From Versatilivorator sp963663845 (lineage in GTDB: Bacteria > Acidobacteriota > Terriglobia > Versatilivoradales > Versatilivoraceae): a DNA stretch of 64,000 nt. Shown piece after piece: positions 20,265 through 28,843 of the stretch. The notes under the pieces are model-generated. The model saw only the letters and a program-made list of their open reading frames with translations. It ran no database searches and was not told the origin of the DNA. The translations under genes were made by a program, and so were the position numbers. The stretch's first letter is position 1. Each line of letters opens with the position of its first letter. The DNA lies in assembly GCA_963663845.2 (NCBI GenBank), contig OY760650.2, positions 2,418,001-2,482,000 of the forward strand. Direction: 5' to 3'.

Positions 20265-20324
20265 GCGCCATGGATCTTCACCACGCTCTGGGTGGGAGGG
20301 TCGTCGGAATCGCGGGTCAGGTCC

Positions 20325-21224
20325 TCAGCGCCGCGGCATCTGCGCCCAGCCGGCTTTCCAGCCCGGGGGCTTCACCAACACACGCAGCTTGTTTCGGAAC
20401 CCCTTTGTGGCCAGCAGCTTGGAGCCCAGGCGATGGATGCCGTGGAGAAACACCACCAACGGGTTGTTCGAATGGATCGGACGGTCGACGCCGTACCGGA
20501 CTTTCTCGACCTCGGGTTCAAAGGTCCCGAACATCCGGTCCCAGATGACGAGCATTCCGGCGTAGTTCTTGTCCAGGTACTGGCGATTGGAGCCGTGGTG
20601 CACCCGGTGGTGAGACGGTGTGTTGAACAGGAACTCGATGGGTCGAGGCAGCTTGCGGATGGCCTCCGTGTGCAGAATCGCCTGGAACTGCTGCACCAGG
20701 ACCTCTGAAAGCAACACCAGGATCGGATGGTACCCGAGCATCACTATCGGGAAGGAAAACAAAAGAGGAAACACCGCGTCGAGCGGCCCGAAGCGATAGG
20801 CCACCGACATGTTGAAGTGCGGCGAGCTGTGGTGCACCGTGTGGGTCGCCCATCCGATGCCGATTCGGTGCATCAGCCGGTGGTCCCAATAGTAGGCGAG
20901 GTCCGCGAGCAGAACACAGGTCACGATCGTGACCCAGTTCAGCGAAAGGTGAGGGAGGCTGAACTCGGCGTATATCCAGAAGTACAGCTTGGTCACGAAC
21001 AGGACGCCGAGGGCATACTCGATGGCGACAAAGGAGATGAACGTGATCACGTTGGCCACCGAGTCGCCGATGAGGTCGAAATCGAGGCGCTTGAGGAAGC
21101 CGTAACGAATCAGCTCGACGACGAAGAACGGCACGACGACGTAGAGGAGGCTCAAGTCGTTCAGGACGTGGAACCACCACAGGACAGCATCCCAATCGAG
21201 CGCTCCGGTGAGTGAGTCGGTCAC
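20325..21224 (-). CDS. Sterol desaturase / fatty acid hydroxylase superfamily membrane enzyme
   Basis: A 299-residue integral membrane di-iron enzyme. The histidine clusters are HRLMH, HTVHH and HHRVHH, with several hydrophobic helices before and between them. Such enzymes hydroxylate or desaturate lipid chains or sterol-like substrates at the membrane. The start is GTG at 21224, overlapping the stop of the small upstream gene by 4 bases (GTGA), so translation is coupled. Third gene of an apparent operon behind a TetR regulator, which suggests induced membrane-lipid modification. The substrate cannot be deduced. Confidence 0.92.
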   Translation of the reverse strand: MTDSLTGALDWDAVLWWFHVLNDLSLLYVVVPFFVVELIRYGFLKRLDFDLIGDSVANVITFISFVAIEYALGVLFVTKLYFWIYAEFSLPHLSLNWVTIVTCVLLADLAYYWDHRLMHRIGIGWATHTVHHSSPHFNMSVAYRFGPLDAVFPLLFSFPIVMLGYHPILVLLSEVLVQQFQAILHTEAIRKLPRPIEFLFNTPSHHRVHHGSNRQYLDKNYAGMLVIWDRMFGTFEPEVEKVRYGVDRPIHSNNPLVVFLHGIHRLGSKLLATKGFRNKLRVLVKPPGWKAGWAQMPRR

Positions 21225-21748
21225 TGATCTCGTCCCTCGACCCGCGTCCAGGTCTCGTCACCGTCATGGCCGTAGTAGCTGTAGAGCACGCGGAGCCGGC
21301 CCGTGGATTGCAGCTCGATATCGCATTCCGCTTCGTAGCGGTCTCCCTCGTATTCCATGGAGTAGATGCCCTCTCCCTTGGCGCCATCCCAGCGTCGCAG
21401 CTCGAAGATGAGCGAGTTGGCCGACATGGATCTACCGTTCTCATCGACGATCTCGACGAGATAGCCCTTGATGCCGTCGTCTTCCTCCCGCAGGTCGTAG
21501 ACTAGCGATCCGGTGAACCAGGGCTCGTCGTAGTTGACCCTCCATCGACCCTCCAGGACGTGCTCGGCCACGCCTGCGCCACGCTCCGTCCCTCCGGGCT
21601 GGACGCGGGGTTGCGTGGCCACCCGATCGAAGGCCTCGGCTCGCCCCTGGGAACCGGCCAGGAGGGCTGCTCCGACGAGGGCGAAGACGATCCCTGCAGT
21701 TACGGCAAGTTGGACGGGAAGGCGCAGCCACGGTGTGCTATTTGACAT
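21221..21748 (-). CDS. Small exported protein of unknown function in the TetR-hydroxylase operon
   Basis: I do not recognise this family. The 175-residue product has one N-terminal hydrophobic segment (LAVTAGIVFALVGAALLAG), a signal peptide or anchor. A beta-strand-rich domain follows (EGRWRVNYDEPWFTGSLVYDL ... GYLVEIVDENG ... LRVLYSYYGHDGDETW). The ATG at 21748 is preferred because GGAGG lies eight bases upstream; an ATG at 21754 is too close to that site. The gene overlaps the TetR gene by 11 bases and the hydroxylase by 4. A periplasmic or envelope role linked to the hydroxylase is only inferred from this coupling. Confidence 0.75.
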   Translation of the reverse strand: MSNSTPWLRLPVQLAVTAGIVFALVGAALLAGSQGRAEAFDRVATQPRVQPGGTERGAGVAEHVLEGRWRVNYDEPWFTGSLVYDLREEDDGIKGYLVEIVDENGRSMSANSLIFELRRWDGAKGEGIYSMEYEGDRYEAECDIELQSTGRLRVLYSYYGHDGDETWTRVEGRDQ

Positions 21749-22310
21749 TTGCATATCCTCCTTTTTTTCCGGTTGAGATTCCGGACATGATGCTTTCCCA
21801 AATGAGTTCCTGTGCTTGAAGCAGGCCGACCGTCCCCTTCGCCACCGCGGCGCCGGCAGCCCATATCTGACCGTCGATCAGGGCCACGACCCACCCCGTG
21901 GGGATTTCCGGGCGAATGCTGCCCTCGCGCCTGGCGGCAGCGACAAGGTCCGACAACTCGGAGAGTTGGCGGTCGTAGGCGCCGGCAATCTCCTCGTCGC
22001 TGCGGAGTTCGACGGCTGTCCCGAGGAAGCGGTAGTGCTCGCTGGCCCCCAGAACCGCAGTGATCGCCAGCCTGAGCGCCTCGGTAGCCGATTGGGCCGA
22101 AGCCACCGCCTCACTGGTCACCTGGTCGGTGACAAGGATGGCGCGCCGCGCCAACGTCTTGAGCAACCCGGCCCGGTTGTTGAACAGGCGAAAGACGGTC
22201 GCCCGCCCGACTAGAGCTTCCCCAGCTATGTCATCGATGGTCGCACCCGGATTCGCGCAAAGCACTCGCCGCGCTGCTTCGAGGATTCGTTCTTCTGTGG
22301 TCGATGTCAT
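21738..22310 (-). CDS. TetR/AcrR family transcriptional regulator
   Basis: A 190-residue TetR-family repressor. The N-terminal helix-turn-helix is clear: RILEAARRVL, then ATIDDIAGEALVGRATVFRLFNN, then the GLLKTLA helix. The C-terminal ligand domain (about 60-180) is helical with no specific family mark. It is first in an operon with a small exported protein and a lipid hydroxylase, and an inverted repeat overlaps its promoter start region, so autoregulation and control of the two downstream genes is likely. The inducer is unknown. Confidence 0.92.
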   Translation of the reverse strand: MTSTTEERILEAARRVLCANPGATIDDIAGEALVGRATVFRLFNNRAGLLKTLARRAILVTDQVTSEAVASAQSATEALRLAITAVLGASEHYRFLGTAVELRSDEEIAGAYDRQLSELSDLVAAARREGSIRPEIPTGWVVALIDGQIWAAGAAVAKGTVGLLQAQELIWESIMSGISTGKKGGYANVK

Positions 22311-22316
22311 GTGATA

Positions 22317-22368
22317 CTCATAAATCTTAAATGAGACTATGGTATATCATCCTGTCAGGGGATGTCAA
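22317..22368 (-). promoter_or_regulatory. Promoter and probable TetR operator upstream of the regulator operon
   Basis: Reading the minus strand, TTGACA (22368-22363) is followed by a 16-base spacer and TATACC (22346-22341). The inverted repeat CTCAT-N9-ATGAG at 22317-22335 covers the expected transcription start. This arrangement suits repression by the TetR protein encoded immediately downstream. Operator assignment is inferred from position and symmetry. Confidence 0.6.
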
Positions 22369-22487
22369 CCCCCTAAATTTGTCGTGCACCTCTCTTTCCG
22401 GCCCGGGTGGGTGATTCCACGCTACCAGGATTCGGGGGACAGGCAGGTCAGAACAACCGAACGTCGCCCACATAACCCTTTGGGATG

Positions 22488-22588
22488 GTAGGGGCGCCCC
22501 TTGTGGGTGCCCAATGCGCGGCGCTGGACAGGCGAGCGGGGTCAACCAGGCAAGTACAAGGGAGGGCAACCACAAGGGTTGCCCCTAC
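22488..22588. repeat. Intergenic inverted repeat (25-bp arms)
   Basis: The arm at 22488-22512 (gtaggggcgccccttgtggg...) pairs with 22564-22588, with 3 mismatches in 25 and a loop of about 50 bases. It lies between the TetR promoter and the tRNA-Arg gene. No T-run follows, so it is not an intrinsic terminator. Short GC-rich palindromes of this type are dispersed in many genomes. I see nothing else in 22369-22671. Confidence 0.7.
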
Positions 22589-22671
22589 AATGGGGTTCAG
22601 CGTGGGATGGTCCTGCTTGCGGGCTCCGGTGGACTTGCATCGGGAAAGACACTATATTCAACATCATTCAA

Positions 22672-22748
<77 letters not shown>

Positions 22749-22848
22749 AACTCAGGGGGGCCGTTTGGGGGACGCGCTTTGCTTGTGAATTGCAACCTGG
22801 TGTCAGGGATGCAGCGCACAGGAGGCCGTTGGACACGGAGGGATCATT

Positions 22849-23880
22849 ATGGCACGTAGTGATCTTCTAATTTCGCTCGTAAAGGCCGGATCGATCGGTG
22901 ATAGGGCAAGTGCCCGCGCCGCCGCGGAAGCGATCATCGCTGAAGAGCGGGCGAAGCGCCACAACGTATTGGCGGCCCGTCTGGTGGAAGCGATGAGTGT
23001 CAACGGCGATAAATCCCTGTTGCCGGGGTTCGTTGGGCAGAACAGTCAACGACATCGAGAGTTTCTGATCGAGTTGACTCCCCAAAGGCGGCTTGAGGAC
23101 CTGACCCTGTCCGACCTCAATCTTCAAGCCTGCCGGGAATTGATCGAGGAGCAGCATCGAGGACCGGTATTGCGGGCGCATTCACTCGAACCACGGCATC
23201 GTATTCTGCTTGTCGGACCGCCAGGCAACGGCAAGACCTCACTTGCCGAGGCGATAGCGGAGGCCTTGGCCGTACCGTTCTTCGTCGTTCGCTACGAAGC
23301 CATGATCGGCAGTTTCCTTGGGGAAACCGCGTCGAGGCTCCGGCGCGTCTTCGACTACGCTCGAACCACTCCGTGCGTTCTGTTCTTCGACGAATTCGAC
23401 GCGGTGGGCAAAGAGCGAGGTGACATCCACGAGACCGGAGAGATCAAGCGTGTGGTTACATCGCTGCTGATGCAGGTGGACAATCTGCCGAGCTACACGG
23501 TAGTCGTGGCTGCTACGAACCATGCGGAGCTGCTCGATCGGGCGGCGTGGCGCCGATTTCAGTTGCGTCTTGCCCTCAAGCCGCCAACCCGCAGGGAATT
23601 GACCGCCTACGTCGCAAGGTTTGCGGGGACCCTCGATGAACCGCTTGGCCGAGCCCCCGAGACAATTGCAAAGAAGCTAGGAAAAGTCAGCTATGCCGAG
23701 GCCGAGGAATTTTGTCGAGATGTGCGGCGTTGCAGCGTCCTAGCCATGGGAGAGAAGAAGCTGGATGGCATTGTTGCCGAGCGCCTGAAGCACTGGACGG
23801 CGCGGTCGCGCGTATCTGAACACAGCGAGGCGTTCGATGGCGGAGTTCCCGTTACTACCCATCCCGACTCCCGGGATTGA
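22849..23880 (+). CDS. AAA+ ATPase paired with a subtilase
   Basis: A 343-residue cytoplasmic protein. A helical N-terminal region of about 110 residues precedes one AAA+ module: Walker A GPPGNGKTS (about residue 122), Walker B VLFFDEFDAVG (about 180), sensor-1 VVVAATNHAELLD, and an arginine-rich RAAWRRF segment as in FtsH/CDC48-like AAA proteins. The subtilase gene begins 44 bases before this gene ends, in another frame, so the two are tightly coupled. I infer that the ATPase delivers substrates to, or gates, the protease. The pair is the first cargo after tRNA-Arg. Confidence 0.9.
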   Translation: MARSDLLISLVKAGSIGDRASARAAAEAIIAEERAKRHNVLAARLVEAMSVNGDKSLLPGFVGQNSQRHREFLIELTPQRRLEDLTLSDLNLQACRELIEEQHRGPVLRAHSLEPRHRILLVGPPGNGKTSLAEAIAEALAVPFFVVRYEAMIGSFLGETASRLRRVFDYARTTPCVLFFDEFDAVGKERGDIHETGEIKRVVTSLLMQVDNLPSYTVVVAATNHAELLDRAAWRRFQLRLALKPPTRRELTAYVARFAGTLDEPLGRAPETIAKKLGKVSYAEAEEFCRDVRRCSVLAMGEKKLDGIVAERLKHWTARSRVSEHSEAFDGGVPVTTHPDSRD

Positions 23881-26449
23881 CCGGCGTCCAGCCGGTGCAG
23901 GCGGGGGCGCCAATCTTCGACTACCCACCCTCCAACGCCAGGGACAGCGATTCCAACCTGTCTTTCAGCGACTCCGGGACGTTTTCGACAACGACCGTGA
24001 TCCGTTGACGCTGCGCCGCGATCCGGCTGGGATCGCTCCCGAGCGTGCGCTTGTGCTGGAGATCGCGGGGGCAGTCGATACGTTCTATCAGGCCATTGGT
24101 CGCGTACCTGGACTCGAGTATCTCGGCGACGAGGAAATGAAATTCAATGCGGACGAGGACTTTGCGGTGCCCGACAGACGAAAGGGTTGGGAAGGCAAGG
24201 ATCGCACCGACAAGCCGGTCGGCGGTCGATTGTACGTGGCGATGCCCGACATAGCCGCGCTTCGACAGTTAGTCAGTCTTTGGGAGCGCTACCAAGCTGG
24301 CGAAAGACCCGCCGATGGCTTTGGCCCGTGGTTTGAGGTATTCCGGCACCTCTATCGTCTGCGGGCGTGGGGGCCGTCCGATCGTATTTCGCAGGAGACA
24401 ATTTCTTACTTCAATGACGAGCTCGCTGCACGCCCAGACTCCAGGATTCGCATGGAAGTTGAACTCTGGAGCTACCAGAGTCACGAGAGACAACGACAGA
24501 CCATTTTTCGTTTTGAACAGGCCGTCCGGGCCGCCGATGGGGAGATCCTGCACCAAGCGTCGATCCCGCAGATAGCCTACGAGGCCGCGCTAATCGATTT
24601 GCCACCGTCCGAGGCCCGCCGTCTGGCTCGACGAGAGGAAATAGCGCTCGCCATCTGTGATGAGGTGATGTTCGTGCGACCGCAGACGACGGCCACGTTT
24701 CCGACGGAGGTCGATGCTCTGGACGCCAGCAAACCCGTCGAACCGGTGGGAACTGGGGACGGCCCGCCGATCGCGGCGTTGTTCGACGGTGTACCTGTGC
24801 AACGACATCGCTTGTTGGACGGGCGGATCGTACTTGATGATCCCGACAACATCAGCGACATGAGCGTCGTCTCGGAACGTCGTCACGGCACCGAAATGGC
24901 GTCGTTGATCCTTCACGGCGACCGCAATCTTCGCGAACCGCCGTTGCGACGTTCGATTTATCTTCGGCCCGTGCTCTACGCCCCCGGCAACGGAGAGAAC
25001 GAAAGGATACAGCCGGATCGTCTGCTGATCGACACGATCTATCGCACCGTTCTGAGAATGAAAGAAGGCGACGGCGACGGTGGAGCAACGGCGCCCAATG
25101 TCTTCATCGTCAATCTTTCGCTCGGCGACGAGAATCGACCTTTTAGCGGGACAATGAGCCCGTGGGGACGGCTGCTCGACTACTTGGCCGAGCGGTTCGG
25201 GATTCTGTTCATCGTCAGTGCAGGCAATGTCCGCGATTCTTTGCCAGTTCCGGCGTTCAACGGAATCACGGAGTTGGAAGCGGCCACATCGGAGGAACGA
25301 CGGCGAGCCATTCTCGAAGCCCTCGGCGAACAGCGCTCGCAACGGACTTTGCTGTCGCCAGCGGAAGCGCTGAACGTGGTCACCGTTGGAGCTTGGTATG
25401 AGGATGCTCTTGACGGCGCTCAACCATCACACATCACTTATGCTCCCTATGCGGAAGAGGGACCCAACATCACATCGGCCATGGGCCTGGGGCATCGCAG
25501 GGTGATCAAGCCGGATATCTTCATGCCGGGAGGCCGGGAGCGTTTCAGCATGGCAAGTGCGGGGACGGGTTTGAGCATACGACCTGCGCCGCCGGGCCGG
25601 CATTACGGCCTGAGAGTCGCGATTCCCGACACAAGTGGGAGGCTCGACCAGGAAGGACTGACAGCAGGAACCAGCGCCGCGGCGGCCTTGGCGACGCGGG
25701 CGGCGCATCGGCTGTTTGATGCACTGGTGGATGAGGACAACGGTTCTATCCTGGCCGATGTCGCCCCCATGTACTATGGCGTCATCGTTAAGGCGCTTCT
25801 TGCCCATCGCGCTCGCTGGGGCGAGATAGGCGTGTTGCTCGAAGGTATTTACGGCCCGACTGGCCGGGGGACGTATGTTCCACGCAGAGACAACATCGCC
25901 CGGGTGCTTGGCTATGGAAGGCCGATGGTCGAAGAAGCGATGAGTTGCACGGCGAATCGAGTAACGTTGGTGGGATATGGTGAAGTGAATGCAGACGGAA
26001 CTGCAGCCCAGTATCGGGTTCCGTTACCCGGTAGCCTCGAACGCGTCACCGAGCCTCGCTCAGTCACCTTGACCCTTGCCTGGTTTTCCCCGGTCAATAT
26101 TCGCCATCGAGCGTATCGCCGAGCGAAACTGGAAATCAAACCGGATGACTTTGACTCCAAGGTCGGCGTCAAACGCGGCCCGGCGCAACCTTCAGACAAG
26201 TCCGTACCGCGTGGGTCATTGTTTCACGTTCACTATGAAGGCGAGAAAGCTGTGACATTCGTCGATGACGGTCACCTTCGGTTTCTCGTATTCTGCCGCG
26301 AACAGGGCGGGGCGCTCGATCAGTCAATAAGGTACGGCTTGGCGGTTACCGTCGAAGCCGGCGAGAACGTGCCAGTGTACCAAGAAATACGCCAGCGCCT
26401 CAGGGTGCAGCCGCGAGCGGCGGGGTCCGGTACAAGTACGACACGATAG
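23837..26449 (+). CDS. Subtilisin-like (S8) serine protease, partner of the AAA+ ATPase
   Basis: An 870-residue protein with no signal peptide, so it probably acts in the cytoplasm, which is unusual for a subtilase. Residues about 1-300 are a family-specific N-terminal region (with FEVFRHLYRLRAWGPSD). The catalytic set follows: Asp in AALFDGVP (about 315), His in RRHGTEMASL (about 350), oxyanion Asn in FIVSAGN (about 461) and Ser in TAGTSAAAALA (about 613). About 220 C-terminal residues have beta-rich segments (VTLTLAWFSPVN). All catalytic residues are present. Substrates are unknown. AAA+ ATPase-S8 pairs in accessory DNA are candidate defence or quality-control proteases; that role is inference here. 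Confidence 0.92.
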   Translation: MAEFPLLPIPTPGIDRRPAGAGGGANLRLPTLQRQGQRFQPVFQRLRDVFDNDRDPLTLRRDPAGIAPERALVLEIAGAVDTFYQAIGRVPGLEYLGDEEMKFNADEDFAVPDRRKGWEGKDRTDKPVGGRLYVAMPDIAALRQLVSLWERYQAGERPADGFGPWFEVFRHLYRLRAWGPSDRISQETISYFNDELAARPDSRIRMEVELWSYQSHERQRQTIFRFEQAVRAADGEILHQASIPQIAYEAALIDLPPSEARRLARREEIALAICDEVMFVRPQTTATFPTEVDALDASKPVEPVGTGDGPPIAALFDGVPVQRHRLLDGRIVLDDPDNISDMSVVSERRHGTEMASLILHGDRNLREPPLRRSIYLRPVLYAPGNGENERIQPDRLLIDTIYRTVLRMKEGDGDGGATAPNVFIVNLSLGDENRPFSGTMSPWGRLLDYLAERFGILFIVSAGNVRDSLPVPAFNGITELEAATSEERRRAILEALGEQRSQRTLLSPAEALNVVTVGAWYEDALDGAQPSHITYAPYAEEGPNITSAMGLGHRRVIKPDIFMPGGRERFSMASAGTGLSIRPAPPGRHYGLRVAIPDTSGRLDQEGLTAGTSAAAALATRAAHRLFDALVDEDNGSILADVAPMYYGVIVKALLAHRARWGEIGVLLEGIYGPTGRGTYVPRRDNIARVLGYGRPMVEEAMSCTANRVTLVGYGEVNADGTAAQYRVPLPGSLERVTEPRSVTLTLAWFSPVNIRHRAYRRAKLEIKPDDFDSKVGVKRGPAQPSDKSVPRGSLFHVHYEGEKAVTFVDDGHLRFLVFCREQGGALDQSIRYGLAVTVEAGENVPVYQEIRQRLRVQPRAAGSGTSTTR

Positions 26450-26619
26450 CGTTCACTCAGTCATTCCGCGATCGATGGGACGGGATATGGGGGGCTATCA
26501 AGACCGCGGTAGAAGGGTTGAATTGGAAGCTATTGACGGCGGACAGTAGAACAAACGCACTTGGTTACCCCCTCTCCGGTGGTATCAGCCTCTACTTGTC
26601 GCAAAGCCTGCGGCAAAGG

Positions 26620-26695
26620 GTTGGGCGAGCAGAGTGGTTAGAAGCACCTGCATTCTGGACAGGGGCCGCAAGTTCGAATCCGGCCGGGCGTACCA
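26620..26695 (+). pseudogene. Decayed tRNA-Arg(UCU) copy / right attachment-like repeat
   Basis: The last 28 bases (26668-26695) match the tRNA-Arg 3' end at 22721-22748 with 2 mismatches. Similarity extends back through the anticodon region (agcacctgcattctgg against agcacctgccttctaa). The acceptor 5' strand no longer pairs with CGGGCGT, and the anticodon and T stems carry mismatches, so this is not a working tRNA. Position after the ATPase-subtilase pair suggests the distal end of an element inserted at the tRNA. The rest of 26450-26744 shows no gene. Confidence 0.8.
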
Positions 26696-26744
26696 GTTCC
26701 CCTTCCGTGGCGAATAGCCGAATCGTCGGTCGCGTTATTCCCTC

Positions 26745-27296
26745 TCACACTTTTTTAATTCCGAGAATCATTGCCTCAACCTCCTTGCGGGCCTGAGCCA
26801 AGCGGTTTCTGGCAGCATCGAGGTCAGAAAGAGCCTTCTCTCGGGCTTGGGCATATACAAGTTGCTCGGCTTCGGGAAGATAAAGAATCCGAAGCTGCCG
26901 GAGATTCTCGGTGTACATGCGTTGCTTGACGGCCCCGACTCGGTTGAACTGGACCAAGTCGATGAAAAAGGGCGTCTGAATGAGGGTGGCAATGAAACCG
27001 GGTAGCATCGGGTCACGTGAATCATTCCTCACTCGCCAGACTTGATACTCAGGGCTCGTTATCGCGTCATCGAAAACCTCGGGGACGATCCCCAATGAAC
27101 CGACGTTGCAGCGCGTTGGATTGTGGAAGAACCAGTCTTTGCGGATGCGCTTGTAGGCGGCGTTGAACGTCCCGCCTTTCTGGTGGCTGTTCAGGAAAAC
27201 GCCTTCCTTGTTATTCACACCGTAGACGGGCCAATCCTTTTCCGGTTCATCGAAGGGCCGGACAAGCTCGGTTGTCTCCTCAATGAAATCTCCCAT
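26745..27296 (-). CDS. hsdS: HsdS-like DNA specificity subunit, second copy, probably frameshifted at its 5' end
   Basis: A 183-residue open frame beginning MGDFIEETTELV, a typical start of a type I target-recognition domain. It ends in the helical dimerisation segment (EKALSDLDAARNRLAQARKEVE). It supplies one TRD only. An ATG at 27357 overlaps the stop of the upstream hsdS (ATGA), but its frame ends after 25 codons. Removing one base from the ttt at 27345-27347 would join that ATG to this frame with sensible residues (MRLESGRAAAF...FRPMGDF). I therefore think the intact gene began at 27357 and carries a one-base insertion, or an assembly error. Confidence 0.72.
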   Translation of the reverse strand: MGDFIEETTELVRPFDEPEKDWPVYGVNNKEGVFLNSHQKGGTFNAAYKRIRKDWFFHNPTRCNVGSLGIVPEVFDDAITSPEYQVWRVRNDSRDPMLPGFIATLIQTPFFIDLVQFNRVGAVKQRMYTENLRQLRILYLPEAEQLVYAQAREKALSDLDAARNRLAQARKEVEAMILGIKKV

Positions 27297-27353
27297 CGGG
27301 CGGAAGGACGGGCACGCCAGACGAAAGGCGGCGGCGCGGCCCGATTTCGAGTC

Positions 27354-28076
27354 TCATGCCGCCAAGTCCTTGAAGTCGAGGGCGAAGAAACGAGAATGAA
27401 TTACGTCTTGGGAAGACGCTTTGCGGCAGAGTTCAATAAGGCGCGTGTTCAAGGCGTTGACAGTCTGGACGAGGTTCTGCTTTGAAGACTCAACAGCGGC
27501 CTGAGCTTTGTGCAAGAAGGCCACAATTGTCCGTTGAACATCACGGTGAGGAAGCGGGATGGCGACTTCCTCCAAATCGGAAGGCTGTACGCGCTTTCTG
27601 CCGCTTGTACCACTAATCAGGGTATTGAGTTGACGGCGAAAGGCGTCAGCTCGAAAGAGGAGCTTAACGTAGTCTGGAAGGGCAACCTCGGGTCGCACAC
27701 GGTAAACGGGGAACTCACTGCTAACAGCGATACAAGGAAGCGTGTCAGGGACAACTCCGATGGCTCCGTGTCGAACGTCGATCTTCGAATAAGTAACGTC
27801 GTCCGTTTCGGCAAGAAACAGGCGACCCTTGAAGCCGCTGGCGTCGGTGTTGCGGGGTTCCATCTCACCACTGAAGTGTAGGGACACGAGAATAACGTCT
27901 CCCAGATCAATCTTCGCCTTGTCAATAGCTACGGTCTTGCGTTCAAGCGCGACGGCCAGGGGTTTTATCAAATGGGAAGGCCACTTCCAGCGAATTGAGA
28001 AGAAGGAGTTGACACTCCATCTGCGAAGGTCTTGAAACGAAACGGCGAACGCTTTTCCTGTCGTGGGTGCTGTCAT
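27354..28076 (-). CDS. hsdS: HsdS-like DNA specificity subunit, first copy
   Basis: 240 residues: an N-terminal target-recognition domain (about 1-170, ending GTSGRKRVQPSDLEEVAIPLP, a conserved type I S-subunit segment) and a C-terminal coiled helix (AQAAVESSKQNLVQTVNAL). The start overlaps the end of the methylase gene by 4 bases, so it belongs to the same operon. With the second hsdS-like frame just downstream, the two halves may act as a dimer recognising a bipartite site, as half-S subunits do in known type I-like systems. Confidence 0.85.
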   Translation of the reverse strand: MTAPTTGKAFAVSFQDLRRWSVNSFFSIRWKWPSHLIKPLAVALERKTVAIDKAKIDLGDVILVSLHFSGEMEPRNTDASGFKGRLFLAETDDVTYSKIDVRHGAIGVVPDTLPCIAVSSEFPVYRVRPEVALPDYVKLLFRADAFRRQLNTLISGTSGRKRVQPSDLEEVAIPLPHRDVQRTIVAFLHKAQAAVESSKQNLVQTVNALNTRLIELCRKASSQDVIHSRFFALDFKDLAA

Positions 28077-28843
28077 GCAGTTGGCTTTGCTCCAAGGAAC
28101 CGGGCCGGATCTGCCTGGAACTCCAGGTAAAGCTCAAGGGCGGCCTTTTCGATTCTCTCTGGCATATGGTCGCCGGGAACAAGCTCGTTCGGTACACGGT
28201 CGGTTTCGCCGGTGGCGGTGATACCGACGTGCTCAGCTTCATAGAGAAAGACAGGGTAGGCGAAACGAGACTTGAGTAGTGCGCGTGCCTCGGCTTTGAT
28301 TTTCGCTTCCATATCGCGTTGATAGTGCCTCAGTTCGGTTTGCAAGACTTTGCGCCGGTAGGGATTCCTGTCTTTCTTGGCCTGGGCGATGGCCGCTTTG
28401 AGTTCGCCGATTCTCTTGGCAATCTCAGGAGCGTACTTGTCGCGGGTCTCCCGTTCGGAGACAGCTTTCTTGGAATCGAAGTCGGCCTGCTCTACCTCGG
28501 TAAACTTTCGCATGAAGAGCAAGGAGGCTTTTACCGATGCGCCGGAGGAAACGAATGTCTCGGGCGGCAGGGAGACGACAGCTCGGATGAAGGCTCTGTC
28601 TTCACAGAACTCTCGAACATAGGCCAGGGACGGATTGTTGAAGACGCCTTCGGGGAGCACGATTCCAAGACGCCCGCCGGGCTTCAGCAGGTCAAGGCAA
28701 CGTTCGATGTAAAGAAGTTCGGTCTTGATCTTGCCTATTTTGCTGTTCCCCTTCACAGTGGGAAGTGAAAACAGGCTGGCAATGGGCTTTCCCTTGGCGG
28801 CGCGAACGCGGCTCAATGCGTCACGATATGGGTCGCCATAAAG
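28073..28843 (-). CDS. hsdM: HsdM-like methyltransferase, C-terminal part (downstream of an in-frame stop)
   Basis: Continues the same frame as the upstream piece after one TAA (28844-28846). The residues LYGDPYRDALSRVRAAKGKP join naturally to ERERNYA, followed by the methylase body: LLYIERCLDLLKPGGRLGIVLPEGVF and FVSSGASVKASLLFMRKF. A TTG at 28816 could restart translation but would not restore the catalytic domain, because motif I and NPPF lie upstream. Together the parts make one protein of about 765 residues. The simplest reading is a nonsense mutation, for example CAA to TAA. Confidence 0.85.
   Translation of the reverse strand, partial: LYGDPYRDALSRVRAAKGKPIASLFSLPTVKGNSKIGKIKTELLYIERCLDLLKPGGRLGIVLPEGVFNNPSLAYVREFCEDRAFIRAVVSLPPETFVSSGASVKASLLFMRKFTEVEQADFDSKKAVSERETRDKYAPEIAKRIGELKAAIAQAKKDRNPYRRKVLQTELRHYQRDMEAKIKAEARALLKSRFAYPVFLYEAEHVGITATGETDRVPNELVPGDHMPERIEKAALELYLEFQADPARFLGAKPTA

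Noticed and set aside
22488..22588. Intrinsic terminator before tRNA-Arg
   Set aside because: The stem has a loop of about 50 bases and no T-tract; treated as a dispersed palindrome.
26620..26695. Second functional tRNA-Arg
   Set aside because: Acceptor and T stems do not pair properly, although the UCU loop is still readable.
28814..28816. TTG start for an independent second methylase gene
   Set aside because: The frame is continuous with the upstream piece apart from one TAA, and the downstream piece lacks motif I and NPPF, so it is the tail of one gene.
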